A DNA stretch of 64,000 bases, taken from contig NZ_JAOVZV010000015.1 in the NCBI RefSeq assembly GCF_026460945.1, positions 62,001 through 126,000 on the forward strand, given 5' to 3'. How positions within the stretch are numbered: the stretch's first letter is position 1; the number at the start of each line of letters is the position of its first letter. The DNA comes from Chryseobacterium luquanense. GTDB lineage: Bacteria > Bacteroidota > Bacteroidia > Flavobacteriales > Weeksellaceae. A model generated the notes under the pieces. The model did not search any database. It saw only the letters and a program-made list of their open reading frames with translations, and had not been told where the DNA came from. Position numbers and translations under genes: made by a program. This document shows positions 1 through 8,783 of this stretch, piece after piece.

Positions 1-1
1 A

Positions 2-1309
2 AGAAGAAAGTTTCTTAAAAATAATAATATAGAATTTCGTCATGTTATTGATGAGTTTCAGCGTGTTGCTTTAGCCCACGAAAATCTGGAATTTTCTCTT
101 TTTCATGATGACGACCCTGTTTTTAAACTGAGAAAAGGAACTCAGATGCAGAGAATTGTCGATATTTTTGGCAGAAAACTTCATCCGCAGTTGATACCTA
201 TTAAAGAAGATATTCTTTGGTGCAAACTTCATGGCTTCGTAGCCAAACCTGAAGGTGCCAAGAAAACGCGTGGTGAACAATTTCTATTCGTAAACGGAAG
301 ATTTTTTAAAAGCCCGTATTTCAACAAAGCGGTTCAGGAAGCGTTTGAAGGATTGCTAATGCCGGGATATATTCCTACTTTTTTTCTTTTCTTAGAATTG
401 GATCCTGAAAAAATAGATGTCAATATTCATCCGCAAAAAACAGAAGTGAAATTTGAAGATGAACATCTTATTTTTGCTTTGCTTCGTTCGACCATTAAGC
501 GTTCTTTGGGAATTTACAATGTTGCGCCAAGTTTAGATTTTGAAAGAGATCCACAATTGGATGAAATCATGCAGAAAAGCTTTCCGAGCAAAAGCAATTC
601 AGCAAATATTAAAATGCCTGAAATTATTGTTGACCGTGATTACAATCCGTTTTTGGAAGAAAGACAGACTTCAAAAGCAGAAATTCAGAACTTAGCGGAA
701 ATGTATCATCAGAATATTTCTGCAGAACCTTCAAAAATAAATTTGTTTGAAGATGAAGATTTTGATGAAGACTTGATGCGACTTCCCAACGGATATTGGC
801 TTTTCAATAAAGGAGATTGTACATTGATGCTTGATTTAGGCAGAATGCACCGTCTTTTGGTTTCAGAAAATAATAAATCTGCAAAGAAAACCAACACTAA
901 CAGTCAGTCTCTATTGTTTTCTCTGGAATATCACATGAATGAGATTGAAAAGAATAAATATAAATCAATCAAAAAATATCTTCCCGAAATGGGATTTGAA
1001 ATGAGTATTGCTCATGAAAATGTTTTGAGAATTGAGGCTGTTCCGGAAGGTTTGAAAGAATCTCAGGTGATGAAATTTTTAGAGAATCTTTTTGAAATTT
1101 TAGAATACAGAACTGAGGAAGAATTTTTACAGTTTTATCAAAACCAATGGAACAAAATGCAGTCGAAATCCCGTTTTGATTTTATTTATAAAGTTGATGC
1201 AGAGCAATTAATTAAAGATTTTACCGCTCTCGGTTTCCCCGAATTTTTACCCAACGGAAAAAGATGTTTCTACGAAGTTCCGTTTAATGATTTTAAAAAT
1301 AAATTTTAA
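2..1309 (+). CDS. mutL: DNA mismatch repair protein MutL, 5'-truncated by the window edge
   Basis: C-terminal 435 residues of MutL, the ATPase linking MutS mismatch recognition to strand incision. The frame is open from base 2, so the real start is outside the window. The visible part has the end of the GHKL/S5 domain (VNGRFFKSPYF, then VNIHPQKTEVKF), an acidic linker and a C-terminal dimerisation domain. The endonuclease motif DQHA-x2-E-x4-E of many MutLs is not recognisable: the equivalent stretch reads LDLGRMHRLLVSE, and the usual CPHGRP element reads FLPNGKRCFYEVP. This suggests a MutL without its own nicking activity, but the family needs aligning. A rhomboid gene follows after 4 nt. Family assignment is secure. 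Confidence 0.95.
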   Translation, partial: RRKFLKNNNIEFRHVIDEFQRVALAHENLEFSLFHDDDPVFKLRKGTQMQRIVDIFGRKLHPQLIPIKEDILWCKLHGFVAKPEGAKKTRGEQFLFVNGRFFKSPYFNKAVQEAFEGLLMPGYIPTFFLFLELDPEKIDVNIHPQKTEVKFEDEHLIFALLRSTIKRSLGIYNVAPSLDFERDPQLDEIMQKSFPSKSNSANIKMPEIIVDRDYNPFLEERQTSKAEIQNLAEMYHQNISAEPSKINLFEDEDFDEDLMRLPNGYWLFNKGDCTLMLDLGRMHRLLVSENNKSAKKTNTNSQSLLFSLEYHMNEIEKNKYKSIKKYLPEMGFEMSIAHENVLRIEAVPEGLKESQVMKFLENLFEILEYRTEEEFLQFYQNQWNKMQSKSRFDFIYKVDAEQLIKDFTALGFPEFLPNGKRCFYEVPFNDFKNKF

Positions 1310-1313
1310 GTAG

Positions 1314-2036
1314 ATGTTTAATAATATACCGCCAATTACCCGAAATTTAATAATATTAAATATTGTAGTTTATATTGCAGCACTCATAATCCCACAGCTT
1401 GATTTTTATTTGGCTGCGTATTTCCCCTTATCACCACAATTTAAATCATGGCAGATTATTACACATATGTTTATGCATGGAAGTCCAATGCATATTCTTT
1501 TCAATATGTTTACTCTGTTCAGTTTCGGTCCTATTTTAGAGCAAAGTCTGGGAGTCAAAAAATATTTAATTCTCTATTTTTTAAGTGGATTAGGAGCATT
1601 TTTCCTTTTTAACTTATGGAATTTTGTAGAATATCAAGATGCTTATTCTCAATTAAGTAATTTGGGATTTGACATTCAAGGATATATTTCTGATCCAGAA
1701 AGCTTTGCGAATGCTCAGGTTTCGTTGAAGGTTCAAGAATTGATTAGTAAAGATATAAACCCAATTATATTTGGCCGAATGGTCGGTGCTTCAGGGGCTA
1801 TTTTTGGAGTAATTGCAGCTTTTGCAACTTTATATCCCGATGCTAAAATTGGAATTATGTTTATTCCGATTCCTGTGAAAGTAAAATACGTTTTGCCGAT
1901 TGTTATTATTGGATCGGTCGCATTGGGAGTTACTGGAAATGCAGGAGGAATTGCCCATTTAGCTCACGTTGGAGGAGCAATCGTAGGATTTATTTTAGCT
2001 AAAGTCTGGAAGAAACATTTGTATCGATTTAATTAA
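1314..2036 (+). CDS. Rhomboid family intramembrane serine protease
   Basis: 240 aa polytopic membrane protein. Six or so hydrophobic segments are visible. The rhomboid active site is complete: the loop motif HMFMHGSPMHILFNM (about residues 51-65), catalytic Ser160 in GASGAIFG, and His215/His218 in AHLAHVGG of the last membrane helix. Rhomboids cut substrates inside the membrane; the substrate is unknown. A longer than usual hydrophilic loop (about residues 103-150) sits before the catalytic helix. It starts 4 nt after mutL and ends 6 nt before the next gene, so it is probably cotranscribed. Confidence 0.93.
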   Translation: MFNNIPPITRNLIILNIVVYIAALIIPQLDFYLAAYFPLSPQFKSWQIITHMFMHGSPMHILFNMFTLFSFGPILEQSLGVKKYLILYFLSGLGAFFLFNLWNFVEYQDAYSQLSNLGFDIQGYISDPESFANAQVSLKVQELISKDINPIIFGRMVGASGAIFGVIAAFATLYPDAKIGIMFIPIPVKVKYVLPIVIIGSVALGVTGNAGGIAHLAHVGGAIVGFILAKVWKKHLYRFN

Positions 2037-2042
2037 TTTATT

Positions 2043-3038
2043 GTGAAAATTTTCCGATTAATACTTCTTTTACTGCATTTGGGATTGTTATTTCTTTTAA
2101 CGGGAGTTTTACTGAATGCTTACATTCCGCCGAAAATTTTTCCTTGGTTTAATTTATTGTCTTTAGGGTTTCCGATATTAGTAATAGCATATATTTTACT
2201 TACATTTTTCTGGATTTTCAGTTGGAAAAAAAGAGCATTTGTGTTTATGTTTTTAGGATTGTTTTTTTTGAATCCTGTAAAAAGATGGATTAATTATTCC
2301 TCTGAAAGTAAAGAAACTGCAAACCTCAAAGTTCTTACTTTCAACATAAAAGGAGGGAAATTAGGCAGTGAACAAATCATCGATTACATTGATAAGCAGA
2401 ATGCTGACTTAATTTTCATACAGGAATATGGTGATGGTGGTGAACTGAAACTTAAAAACGGTATAGGAAAACACGATCTTTCTATTATTTCATTATATAC
2501 CAATTACAAAGTTGTTTCCCGAAAAAACCTTTTTGAAAACCTTTCTGATGGAGACATTACTGCACAATGCGCACAAATAGATCTTGAAATTAAAGGAAAA
2601 ATTTATCGCGTTTTCAATGTTCATTTAGAATCATTCGGATTTTTAAAAAGTATGGTAAAGCTTAATGGAAATGGTGAAGAAGATGAGCAAAAAGTAAAAG
2701 GTGTTGTCAAAAAATTGATTCCGACTTTCAAATCGCACCAAGAGCAAGTGAAAATTCTTCGCGAAGCGATTGACAATTCTCCTTATCCTGTGATTGTTGC
2801 AGGAGATTTTAATTCGGTTCCCAATTCCTATGAATATTATGAAACTTCAAAAGGTTTAAAAGACGCTTTTTACGAAGTCGGTCGAGGAAGCGGAACAAGC
2901 TTTCATGATTATAAATATCCTTTAAGAATTGATTATATTTTCACGTCAGAATCTATACAACCTGTGACTTATGAAGTTGATCATTCTGTACATCTTTCCG
3001 ATCATTTTCCTGTGATTGCCACCTTTAAAATCAATTAA
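2043..3038 (+). CDS. Endonuclease/exonuclease/phosphatase family protein, copy 1
   Basis: 331 aa. Three hydrophobic segments (about residues 1-85) anchor a C-terminal EEP (DNase I-like) domain. Family signatures are visible: TFNIKGG, DLIFIQEYG (metal-binding Glu), VAGDFNSVP, and the terminal DYIFTS and LSDHFPVIA with the catalytic Asp-His. The fold covers nucleases, sphingomyelinases and inositol phosphatases, so the substrate cannot be told from sequence. Start is GTG, 6 nt after the rhomboid gene. The next gene is a close paralog of the same length, pointing to a tandem duplication. Confidence 0.88.
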   Translation: MKIFRLILLLLHLGLLFLLTGVLLNAYIPPKIFPWFNLLSLGFPILVIAYILLTFFWIFSWKKRAFVFMFLGLFFLNPVKRWINYSSESKETANLKVLTFNIKGGKLGSEQIIDYIDKQNADLIFIQEYGDGGELKLKNGIGKHDLSIISLYTNYKVVSRKNLFENLSDGDITAQCAQIDLEIKGKIYRVFNVHLESFGFLKSMVKLNGNGEEDEQKVKGVVKKLIPTFKSHQEQVKILREAIDNSPYPVIVAGDFNSVPNSYEYYETSKGLKDAFYEVGRGSGTSFHDYKYPLRIDYIFTSESIQPVTYEVDHSVHLSDHFPVIATFKIN

Positions 3039-3108
3039 ATCAATCACTTTAATCTAAAAATCATTAAGTGGCAAAATTTTTGTTGCCCAAAACTCATATT
3101 TGAGTTTC

Positions 3109-4095
3109 ATGAAGCGGCTGTCTATTTTTTTACTTTTACACTTAGGTGTTTTATTTTTTTTAATCTGCACATTTGCAAACGCTTGGATCGCTCCGACTTA
3201 CTTTAGCAAACTCAATATTCTCTCTTTATGTTTTCCTTATTTAATTTTAATTCATTTAATATTTACTATAATTTGGATTTTCAAAAAGAAAAAAATTGCT
3301 TATATCTTTATTTTTTCAACATTTATTTTTTATAACCCGGTAAGAAGATGGATTAATTTTTCGCCTCAGAATTCCGATATTATTAATACAAAAACAGATA
3401 TAAAGGTTCTGACTTATAATGTAAAATACGGAAGTTCAGGTTGGGGAAATGTGAAAAAATATATCACAGATCAAAATGCAGACATTATTTTGGTTCAGGA
3501 AAAAGATACAAATAGGGCTGTAAGACCGGATTTGGTAAAATATCCTTCCGTTATTCTAAAAACAAGACATAAAATTTTAAGACAGGCAGATTTAATCAAC
3601 GATCAATCAAAAGGAAATTCTTTTTATGCCGATGTAGAAATCAACGGTAAAATTGTGAGAATAATTAATGTTTATCTGGAACCTTTTAGATTAAATAAAA
3701 ATATGCTTGGAATGGAAGATGAAAATTCAAACAAAAAGGAACAAAATAAGTTTAAAACTATTTTTTCGAGGTTGATCCCAACATTCAGAACACATGAAGA
3801 GCAAGTGAGAAAAATCAGAAGAGCAGTTGATCATTCGCCTTATCCTGTAATTCTTGCGGGAGATTTTAATTCGGTTCCCAATTCCTGGGAATATTACAAT
3901 TTAGGAAAAAACTTAGACGATGCCTTTGTAAAAGCTGGAAATGGAAGCTCAACAAGTTTTCATGATTATAAGTTTCCATTGAGAATTGATTACATATTCA
4001 CTTCAAAAAATATAATTCCAAAAAGTTACAAAGTAGATTATTCGGTAAAATTATCAGATCACTATCCTGTAATTGCCGAATTTCTATTAAATTAG
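3109..4095 (+). CDS. Endonuclease/exonuclease/phosphatase family protein, copy 2
   Basis: 328 aa from the ATG chosen here (a TTG lies 9 nt upstream in frame). It has the same architecture as the preceding gene: N-terminal membrane segments followed by an EEP domain with LTYNVKYG, DIILVQEKD, LAGDFNSVPNSWEYY, SFHDYKFPLRIDYIFTS and LSDHYPVIAEF. Long stretches match copy 1 word for word near the active site, while the membrane part and the middle diverge. A 70-nt spacer separates the copies; a lipoprotein gene follows after 4 nt. Confidence 0.88.
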   Translation: MKRLSIFLLLHLGVLFFLICTFANAWIAPTYFSKLNILSLCFPYLILIHLIFTIIWIFKKKKIAYIFIFSTFIFYNPVRRWINFSPQNSDIINTKTDIKVLTYNVKYGSSGWGNVKKYITDQNADIILVQEKDTNRAVRPDLVKYPSVILKTRHKILRQADLINDQSKGNSFYADVEINGKIVRIINVYLEPFRLNKNMLGMEDENSNKKEQNKFKTIFSRLIPTFRTHEEQVRKIRRAVDHSPYPVILAGDFNSVPNSWEYYNLGKNLDDAFVKAGNGSSTSFHDYKFPLRIDYIFTSKNIIPKSYKVDYSVKLSDHYPVIAEFLLN

Positions 4096-4099
4096 TCGC

Positions 4100-4432
4100 A
4101 TGAAAAATGTAATTTTTGTCGCCTTAACTTTATCTGTTTTAACTATTGCCTGTTCGAAGCGTGAACCCGTTTCTGACAATGCTCAGGAATTAAAACAAAA
4201 ATATGATACGACGGCAATAGATTCTTTTTCGGCAGGAGCAACTTCCGTAGATATTGCAAGAAAAATCAGAATGTCTTCACAAAAATTTCAAGATTCTTTA
4301 AAAGAGGCCTTAAAATTGCAACAGGAAGAGAAACGAATTAAAGACGAATTAGAAAAAGAAAATAAGAAGAAAGCCGAAGATGAGAAAAAACAGAAGGCTT
4401 CCGAAACTTCAAATCAACAAAAACAAGAGTAA
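4100..4432 (+). CDS. Small predicted lipoprotein, function unknown
   Basis: 110 aa. The N-terminus is a lipoprotein signal peptide with lipobox LTIAC (Cys18). The mature part is highly charged; its C-terminal half is a Lys/Glu/Gln-rich helix (about residues 66-105) that looks like a coiled coil. No enzymatic motif is seen. It lies 4 nt after the second EEP gene and 14 nt before another small lipoprotein, so it probably belongs to the same transcript. Confidence 0.7.
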   Translation: MKNVIFVALTLSVLTIACSKREPVSDNAQELKQKYDTTAIDSFSAGATSVDIARKIRMSSQKFQDSLKEALKLQQEEKRIKDELEKENKKKAEDEKKQKASETSNQQKQE

Positions 4433-4446
4433 TAAAAATATACACA

Positions 4447-4854
4447 ATGAAAAAACACATTTTAGCAGCAGTTACAGTGTCTACACTGTTTGTTGCATGT
4501 ACACAATCTTCTACAAAAACTGAAAAAGTAGAAAATGCAGACGGATCTGTAACAACAACTACGACAACAGAAACCAATTCAGGATTGGTAGATACTTCTA
4601 AAATTGAAAAGGCTAAAAACGACATTAAAAACACTGTTGATAACACAGGCAATAAAATCGACAATACCGCTCAAAAAGCAAAAGAAGACATCAATAAAGC
4701 CGGAAAAGATATTAAAGAAGGAGCTGATAAAGTAGGCAAAGACATCAAGTCTGGAGCACAGGAAGTTGGTAAAGATGTAAAAAATACTGCAGCAACAGGA
4801 GCTCAAAAGGTTGAAGATGCCGCAAAAAAACTGAAAGAAGATTTAAAGAAATAA
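4447..4854 (+). CDS. Small predicted lipoprotein with LEA/YtxH-like amphipathic repeats
   Basis: 135 aa. Lipoprotein signal with lipobox LFVAC (Cys18), a short Thr-rich stretch (VTTTTTTETN), then a run of 11-residue-like amphipathic repeats built on K-x-GKDIK-x-GA (about residues 55-130). Such Lys/Asp/Ala repeats resemble LEA-type or apolipoprotein-like helices, which in other bacteria are tied to desiccation or envelope stress; here that is inference. A strong hairpin terminator follows directly. Confidence 0.72.
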   Translation: MKKHILAAVTVSTLFVACTQSSTKTEKVENADGSVTTTTTTETNSGLVDTSKIEKAKNDIKNTVDNTGNKIDNTAQKAKEDINKAGKDIKEGADKVGKDIKSGAQEVGKDVKNTAATGAQKVEDAAKKLKEDLKK

Positions 4855-4861
4855 TCTAAAC

Positions 4862-4893
4862 AAAAAACCGCAATTAATTTGCGGTTTTTTTTA
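4862..4893 (+). terminator. Bidirectional rho-independent terminator
   Basis: Stem AACCGCAA / TTGCGGTT with a 4-5 nt loop, flanked by A-runs on one side and T8 on the other. It can end the + transcript of the lipoprotein genes and the - transcript of the convergent GH3 gene. Confidence 0.9.
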
Positions 4894-6408
4894 TGCTCTA
4901 TTAAGCTCCAGTAAAGGATCTATATATTCTCTGTCATTACTTAGTCTCGGAACTTTGTTTTGTCCGCCCAATTTACCTTTAGATTCAAGCCAGCAATAGA
5001 AAAGATTGGGTTTTGCAATGTGAACCACCGGTTTTTTTAATGTAATATTGTTATATCTTTTGGCCTCGTAATCCGAGTTAATGGTTTTCAGATGACGGTC
5101 AAAAATATCGGTAAATAATTCAAGATTTTCAGGATGTTCGCTAAATTCAAAAATCCATTCATGAGCGCCACTTTCATTTTCTTTCATAAAAATCGGAGCT
5201 CCCGTAAAATCTTTTACAGAAGCATTGGTTTCCTGACAAGCTTTAGTTAAAGCCGATTCTACATTTGTAATCATTAATTCTTCACCAAAAGCATTAATAT
5301 AATGTTTTGTACGACCGGTAATTTTAATTCTGAAGGGATTTATTGATGTGAAAACAACGGTATCTCCAATTAAATACCTCCAAAGTCCACCATTTGTTGT
5401 AATCACCATTGCGTAGTTTTTACCAACTTCGACCCCTTCTAAACTCACTACTTTCGGATTGGAATGATGAAACTGATCCATCGGAATAAATTCATAGAAA
5501 ATTCCGTAATCGAGCATCAAAAGCATTTCATCACTATTCGATCTGTCCTGAATTCCGAAAAAGCCTTCAGAAGCATTGTAAATTTCGTAGTAATTAATAT
5601 TTTTTCCGATAATCGGTTTGTATTGTTCTTTATAAGGTTTAAAACTAATTCCACCGTGGAAAAATACTTCAAGATTTGGCCAAAGCTCAGAAACACTCTT
5701 TACATCAGTTTCTTTTAAAACTCGCTGTAAAAGCACCATCATCCAACTTGGGACACCCAAAATACTTCCAACATCTTCATTCTTGACTTCTGAAACGATT
5801 GCCTGTAATTTGCTTTCCCATTCTCCCATCAAAGAAACTTTCTTGCTTGGAGTGGTGGTAATTTCAACCCAGAAAGGAAGATTGTCAATTAAAATCGCTG
5901 AAAGATCACCAAATTTGGTATTGAAATCTGCGTACAATTCTGAACTCCCGCCCAAACGCAAATTTTTATTGGTAAAAAGTTGATTTTCAGGATGATTATT
6001 GGCATAAATGGAAACCATGTCTTTCCCTGCTTTCATGTGACAATACTCCAGACTTTCTGCAGAAATAGGAATGAATTTACTTTTCGCATTGGTTGTACCA
6101 GAAGATTTTGCAAAATGCTTGATATAACCCGGCCAACTTACGTCTTTATGACCCTGTCTTGCACGCTCAACGTAAGGCTCAAATTCTTCGTAAGAAACAA
6201 TCGGAACTTTATTTTTAAAATCCTGATAACTTGAAATAGAATTAAACCCATATTTCTTACCGTATTCAGTATCTTCTGCATGAAATAACTGAGAAAAAAG
6301 AATTCCTTTTTGCGTCTCAATAGGGTAATCCATAAAATTCTGAATCTGATCTATCCTTTGTTTGATAAACCAATTGACCACAGTATTGAAAAGTGCCTTC
6401 GTTGCCAT
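4891..6408 (-). CDS. GH3 auxin-responsive promoter family protein (acyl-adenylating enzyme fold)
   Basis: 505 aa. This bacterial GH3-like family is common in Bacteroidota. GH3 proteins belong to the acyl-adenylate/thioester-forming superfamily and join carboxylates to amino acids in plants; the bacterial substrate is unknown. Visible support: FAKSSGTTNAKSKFIP (ATP/phosphate loop, near residue 100), YNASEGFFGIQ and YLIGDTVVF (nucleotide-binding motifs), and TGRTKHYINAFGEEL in the C-terminal lobe. The ATG chosen here begins MATKALFNTVV; a longer in-frame start 60 nt upstream adds a non-conserved hydrophobic tail. It is monocistronic and convergent with the lipoprotein genes. Confidence 0.88.
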   Translation of the reverse strand: MATKALFNTVVNWFIKQRIDQIQNFMDYPIETQKGILFSQLFHAEDTEYGKKYGFNSISSYQDFKNKVPIVSYEEFEPYVERARQGHKDVSWPGYIKHFAKSSGTTNAKSKFIPISAESLEYCHMKAGKDMVSIYANNHPENQLFTNKNLRLGGSSELYADFNTKFGDLSAILIDNLPFWVEITTTPSKKVSLMGEWESKLQAIVSEVKNEDVGSILGVPSWMMVLLQRVLKETDVKSVSELWPNLEVFFHGGISFKPYKEQYKPIIGKNINYYEIYNASEGFFGIQDRSNSDEMLLMLDYGIFYEFIPMDQFHHSNPKVVSLEGVEVGKNYAMVITTNGGLWRYLIGDTVVFTSINPFRIKITGRTKHYINAFGEELMITNVESALTKACQETNASVKDFTGAPIFMKENESGAHEWIFEFSEHPENLELFTDIFDRHLKTINSDYEAKRYNNITLKKPVVHIAKPNLFYCWLESKGKLGGQNKVPRLSNDREYIDPLLELNRA

Positions 6409-6512
6409 TAAGACAAATATAATACTATTTGTATTTTCTGCGAATGATTTAAATAAAAAAACCATCACAAAATTTGTAATGGTTTATATATCAATTTTTA
6501 AACACTTGAATA

Positions 6513-6923
6513 TTAGCAATATTCGTCGTATGCAGCTTGTAGGTTTGCAGCAATTGCTCCCGCAGGATTTCCTTCAATATGATGTCTTTCAAGCATGTGA
6601 ACCAATTCTCCGTCTTTGAAAAGCGCCACACATGGTGAACTTGGAGGAAAAGGCGCTAAATGTTTTCTAGCTGCATCAACTGCTTCTTTATCATAACCTG
6701 CAAAAACAGTTGTTAAATGATCAGGTTTTTTATCTCCTGTCAAAGAATATACAACTCCAGGTCTTGCAGCTCCAGCCGCACAACCACATACAGAATTGAT
6801 TACTAAAAGTGTAGTTCCTGATTGTTTTAAAGCATCTTCTACCTGAGCAGGAGTTGCCAAATCTGAGAAACCTTTATCTGTAAGCTCAGCCTTCATAGGC
6901 ATTACTAAATCTGTTGGATACAT
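6513..6923 (-). CDS. Bacilliredoxin, BrxA/BrxB (YphP/YqiW) family
   Basis: 136 aa, the normal length for the family. The redox motif is C46-G-C48 in NSVCGCAAGAARPG. In Firmicutes these proteins remove bacillithiol from mixed disulfides. Flavobacteriia often carry the family, but bacillithiol use in this organism is inferred only. It has its own promoter directly upstream. Confidence 0.93.
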   Translation of the reverse strand: MYPTDLVMPMKAELTDKGFSDLATPAQVEDALKQSGTTLLVINSVCGCAAGAARPGVVYSLTGDKKPDHLTTVFAGYDKEAVDAARKHLAPFPPSSPCVALFKDGELVHMLERHHIEGNPAGAIAANLQAAYDEYC

Positions 6924-6946
6924 TTCTTATTTTTTTTAAGTGTTTA

Positions 6947-6978
6947 CAAATTTACAAATTTTCTGATGGTATAAACAA
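6947..6978 (-). promoter_or_regulatory. Bacteroidota-type promoter of the bacilliredoxin gene
   Basis: On the minus strand TTG (6978-6976) is followed after 21 nt by TAAATTTG (6954-6947), matching the TTG / TAnnTTTG pattern of the primary sigma factor in Bacteroidota. It lies 23 nt before the start codon. Confidence 0.7.
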
Positions 6979-7096
6979 TTTATAAAAACTATCAGATTGT
7001 TTGGCAAATAAAATCAATTAGAGGTAAAACATACAGATACCACAAAATATTTAGATAAAATTTGAATAATAATCACTAATATTAAATTTATTTTAC

Positions 7097-7297
7097 TAAA
7101 TTTGAAATGATTCTAAAAATGATTTCCATGAAAAAAACTTTATTAAATTAATTTTTTAGGAACATTAGAGTAAGATCTAGTGGCAATGTAATTCCCTCCC
7201 CTTTATCTTTGTTTGCTCATCAGTTTTTAGAATTAAAAAAACATTGATAAAGGATTTACAATAAATAAAGCCCGAAACTTTTTGTTCGGGCTTTATT
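7097..7297 (+). ncRNA. Candidate small transcript in the 444-nt spacer between the bacilliredoxin and T9SS genes
   Basis: The spacer separates two divergent genes yet has a good terminator in its middle (7264-7297). Two -7-like boxes precede it on the + strand: TAAATTTG at 7097-7104 and TATCTTTG at 7204-7211. This fits a short RNA of roughly 85 or 190 nt. Only a 14-codon open frame (7108-7152) is seen, so a coding role is unlikely. No known RNA family was recognised. Confidence 0.35.
7264..7297 (+). terminator. Terminator hairpin not attached to an annotated gene
   Basis: Stem AAAGCCCGAA / TTCGGGCTTT, followed by TATTATTTTTT. It sits upstream of both neighbouring genes, so it ends neither. 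The stem nearly matches the hairpin after the next gene (8641-8669). Confidence 0.75.
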
Positions 7298-7367
7298 ATT
7301 TTTTAAACATAATTTTAATTGAATTCTTAGAAATTTAAATATAGCTTCAATCTTAAAAACTCTATTT

Positions 7368-8618
7368 ATGAAGAAAATTTACACTTTTATTCTTTCGGCT
7401 TTTATAAGTGGAATTTGTTACTCACAAAATTGTACGACACCGCAGCTCACGGTTCCTCCTTCATCTACTTGCGGTCAGAATTCTGCAATACTTACTGCAA
7501 ATACCACAGCAACTGAAGTAAAATGGTACAACTCTGCGACAGCAACCGTTCCTATCGGGATAGGCAATACTTATACAACACCTGCAATAACTTCCACGAC
7601 ATCTTATTGGGCAGAAGCTTATAATTACGAATTGGGAACGCAAGTGACGGGTGGTAAAACCACTCCATTAACGAGCTCAAGTGCTGTTGTAGCCGCTACA
7701 AGTCCATGGGGATTGGCCTTTACTGCAAACAATAATTTTTTGATTCAATCAGTAGATGTATTTGCTTCTGCAGGTGGAACTTTAGCATTAGAACTTTTAG
7801 ATGCTAATTATGTAAAAATAGCCGAAAAAAGCGTAACTATTCCTGCAGGAGGAACATCAAGTACTCCATTACAATTTACGGTTCCAGTAGGATTTTCTGT
7901 GATTGGAGGAAATTCTTACAAACTCGTTGCAAGATCATCTCCATCAATGAGAAGAGATTCTGGTTCTGGAAATGCATTTCCTTATACTTTGGGAACGTTG
8001 GGAACGATCACAGGAGGTACCATAAATAGCGCTAACACCAATAGTGGTGTTTACTATTTCTTTTATAACTGGAAAGTATCACCAATTATAGGAACTTGTG
8101 CAAGCGGAAAAGTAGAAACTTTAGTCACTATAAGCGCTGCAACACCTCCTCCAACCGCTGTTGCAACACAAACTGTTTCTGCGGGATCAACTTTGGCAAA
8201 TCTTACTGTGACCGGTCAGAATTTAATTTGGTATACTTCTTCCGCTATGACAACGCAGCTTCCTTCAACAACTGTTGCAACAAGTGGAACAACATATTAT
8301 GTTACTCAAACAGTAAGCGGATGTCAAAGTTCAACAACAGCAATCACAGTAACAACGAATTTAAGTACATCAGATCTTACACTTGAAAAAAATATTAAAA
8401 TTTATCCTAATCCTGTTTCTGATTTCGTAATCATTGAATCAAAAGAGAAAATAGATAAAATCAGTATTTTTGATATGAGCGGAAAATTAATTGAAGTAAT
8501 TAATCCTGAAGAAAATCAATCTCAAAAAATCAATGTAAGTAAATACAATACAGGCAAATATATTTTAACCTTTGAAAATAAATCGGGAGCTTATAATTAT
8601 CATTTTATTAAAAAATAA
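7368..8618 (+). CDS. T9SS type A sorting domain protein with Ig-like segments
   Basis: 416 aa secreted protein. Order: Sec signal peptide (about 1-19, ending CYSQ); an Ig-like stretch of the type seen in flavobacterial surface proteins (EVKWYNSATATVP, TTSYWAEA); a central beta-rich region (about 85-240); a second Ig-like segment (LIWYTSSAMTTQ, TTYYVTQTVSGC); and the C-terminal type A sorting domain starting IKIYPNPVSD (about 344-416). The last domain directs export by the type IX secretion system and anchoring at the cell surface. No catalytic motif is visible. It is monocistronic, between two similar hairpins. Confidence 0.88.
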   Translation: MKKIYTFILSAFISGICYSQNCTTPQLTVPPSSTCGQNSAILTANTTATEVKWYNSATATVPIGIGNTYTTPAITSTTSYWAEAYNYELGTQVTGGKTTPLTSSSAVVAATSPWGLAFTANNNFLIQSVDVFASAGGTLALELLDANYVKIAEKSVTIPAGGTSSTPLQFTVPVGFSVIGGNSYKLVARSSPSMRRDSGSGNAFPYTLGTLGTITGGTINSANTNSGVYYFFYNWKVSPIIGTCASGKVETLVTISAATPPPTAVATQTVSAGSTLANLTVTGQNLIWYTSSAMTTQLPSTTVATSGTTYYVTQTVSGCQSSTTAITVTTNLSTSDLTLEKNIKIYPNPVSDFVIIESKEKIDKISIFDMSGKLIEVINPEENQSQKINVSKYNTGKYILTFENKSGAYNYHFIKK

Positions 8619-8640
8619 AACCAACATTCATATTAAAAAT

Positions 8641-8669
8641 GAAGCCCGAAACATTATGTTTCGGGCTTC
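8641..8669. terminator. Hairpin between the T9SS cargo gene and yqeY
   Basis: Thirteen-base perfect arms GAAGCCCGAAACA / TGTTTCGGGCTTC with a 3-nt loop. The + side lacks a clear T-tract; the - side runs into ATTTTTAATA, so it may end the minus-strand dcw/yqeY transcript and serve as a weak + terminator. Confidence 0.65.
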
Positions 8670-8699
8670 GTTAATCAAATCGATATGCAAAGGTTGAAT

Positions 8700-8783
8700 A
8701 TCCTTTTTTAATAGTTGATGGGTTTTTGTTGTTTGTTGATAGGTTTGAATCCAGCAACCAACAACTATAAACAATCAACCAAA
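8700..8783. repeat. Quasi-palindromic spacer downstream of yqeY
   Basis: The first half is made of GTTGATGGG / GTTGTTTGTTGATAGG words; the second half holds their imperfect complement (CAACCAACAACTATAAACAATCAACC split over 8755-8780). No gene is seen. It is of the same general kind as the spacers inside the dcw cluster. Confidence 0.5.

Noticed and set aside
8096-8386. 96-codon frame inside the T9SS gene, Asn/Ser/Cys-rich
   Set aside because: Out-of-frame shadow of repetitive Thr/Ser codons in the cargo gene.
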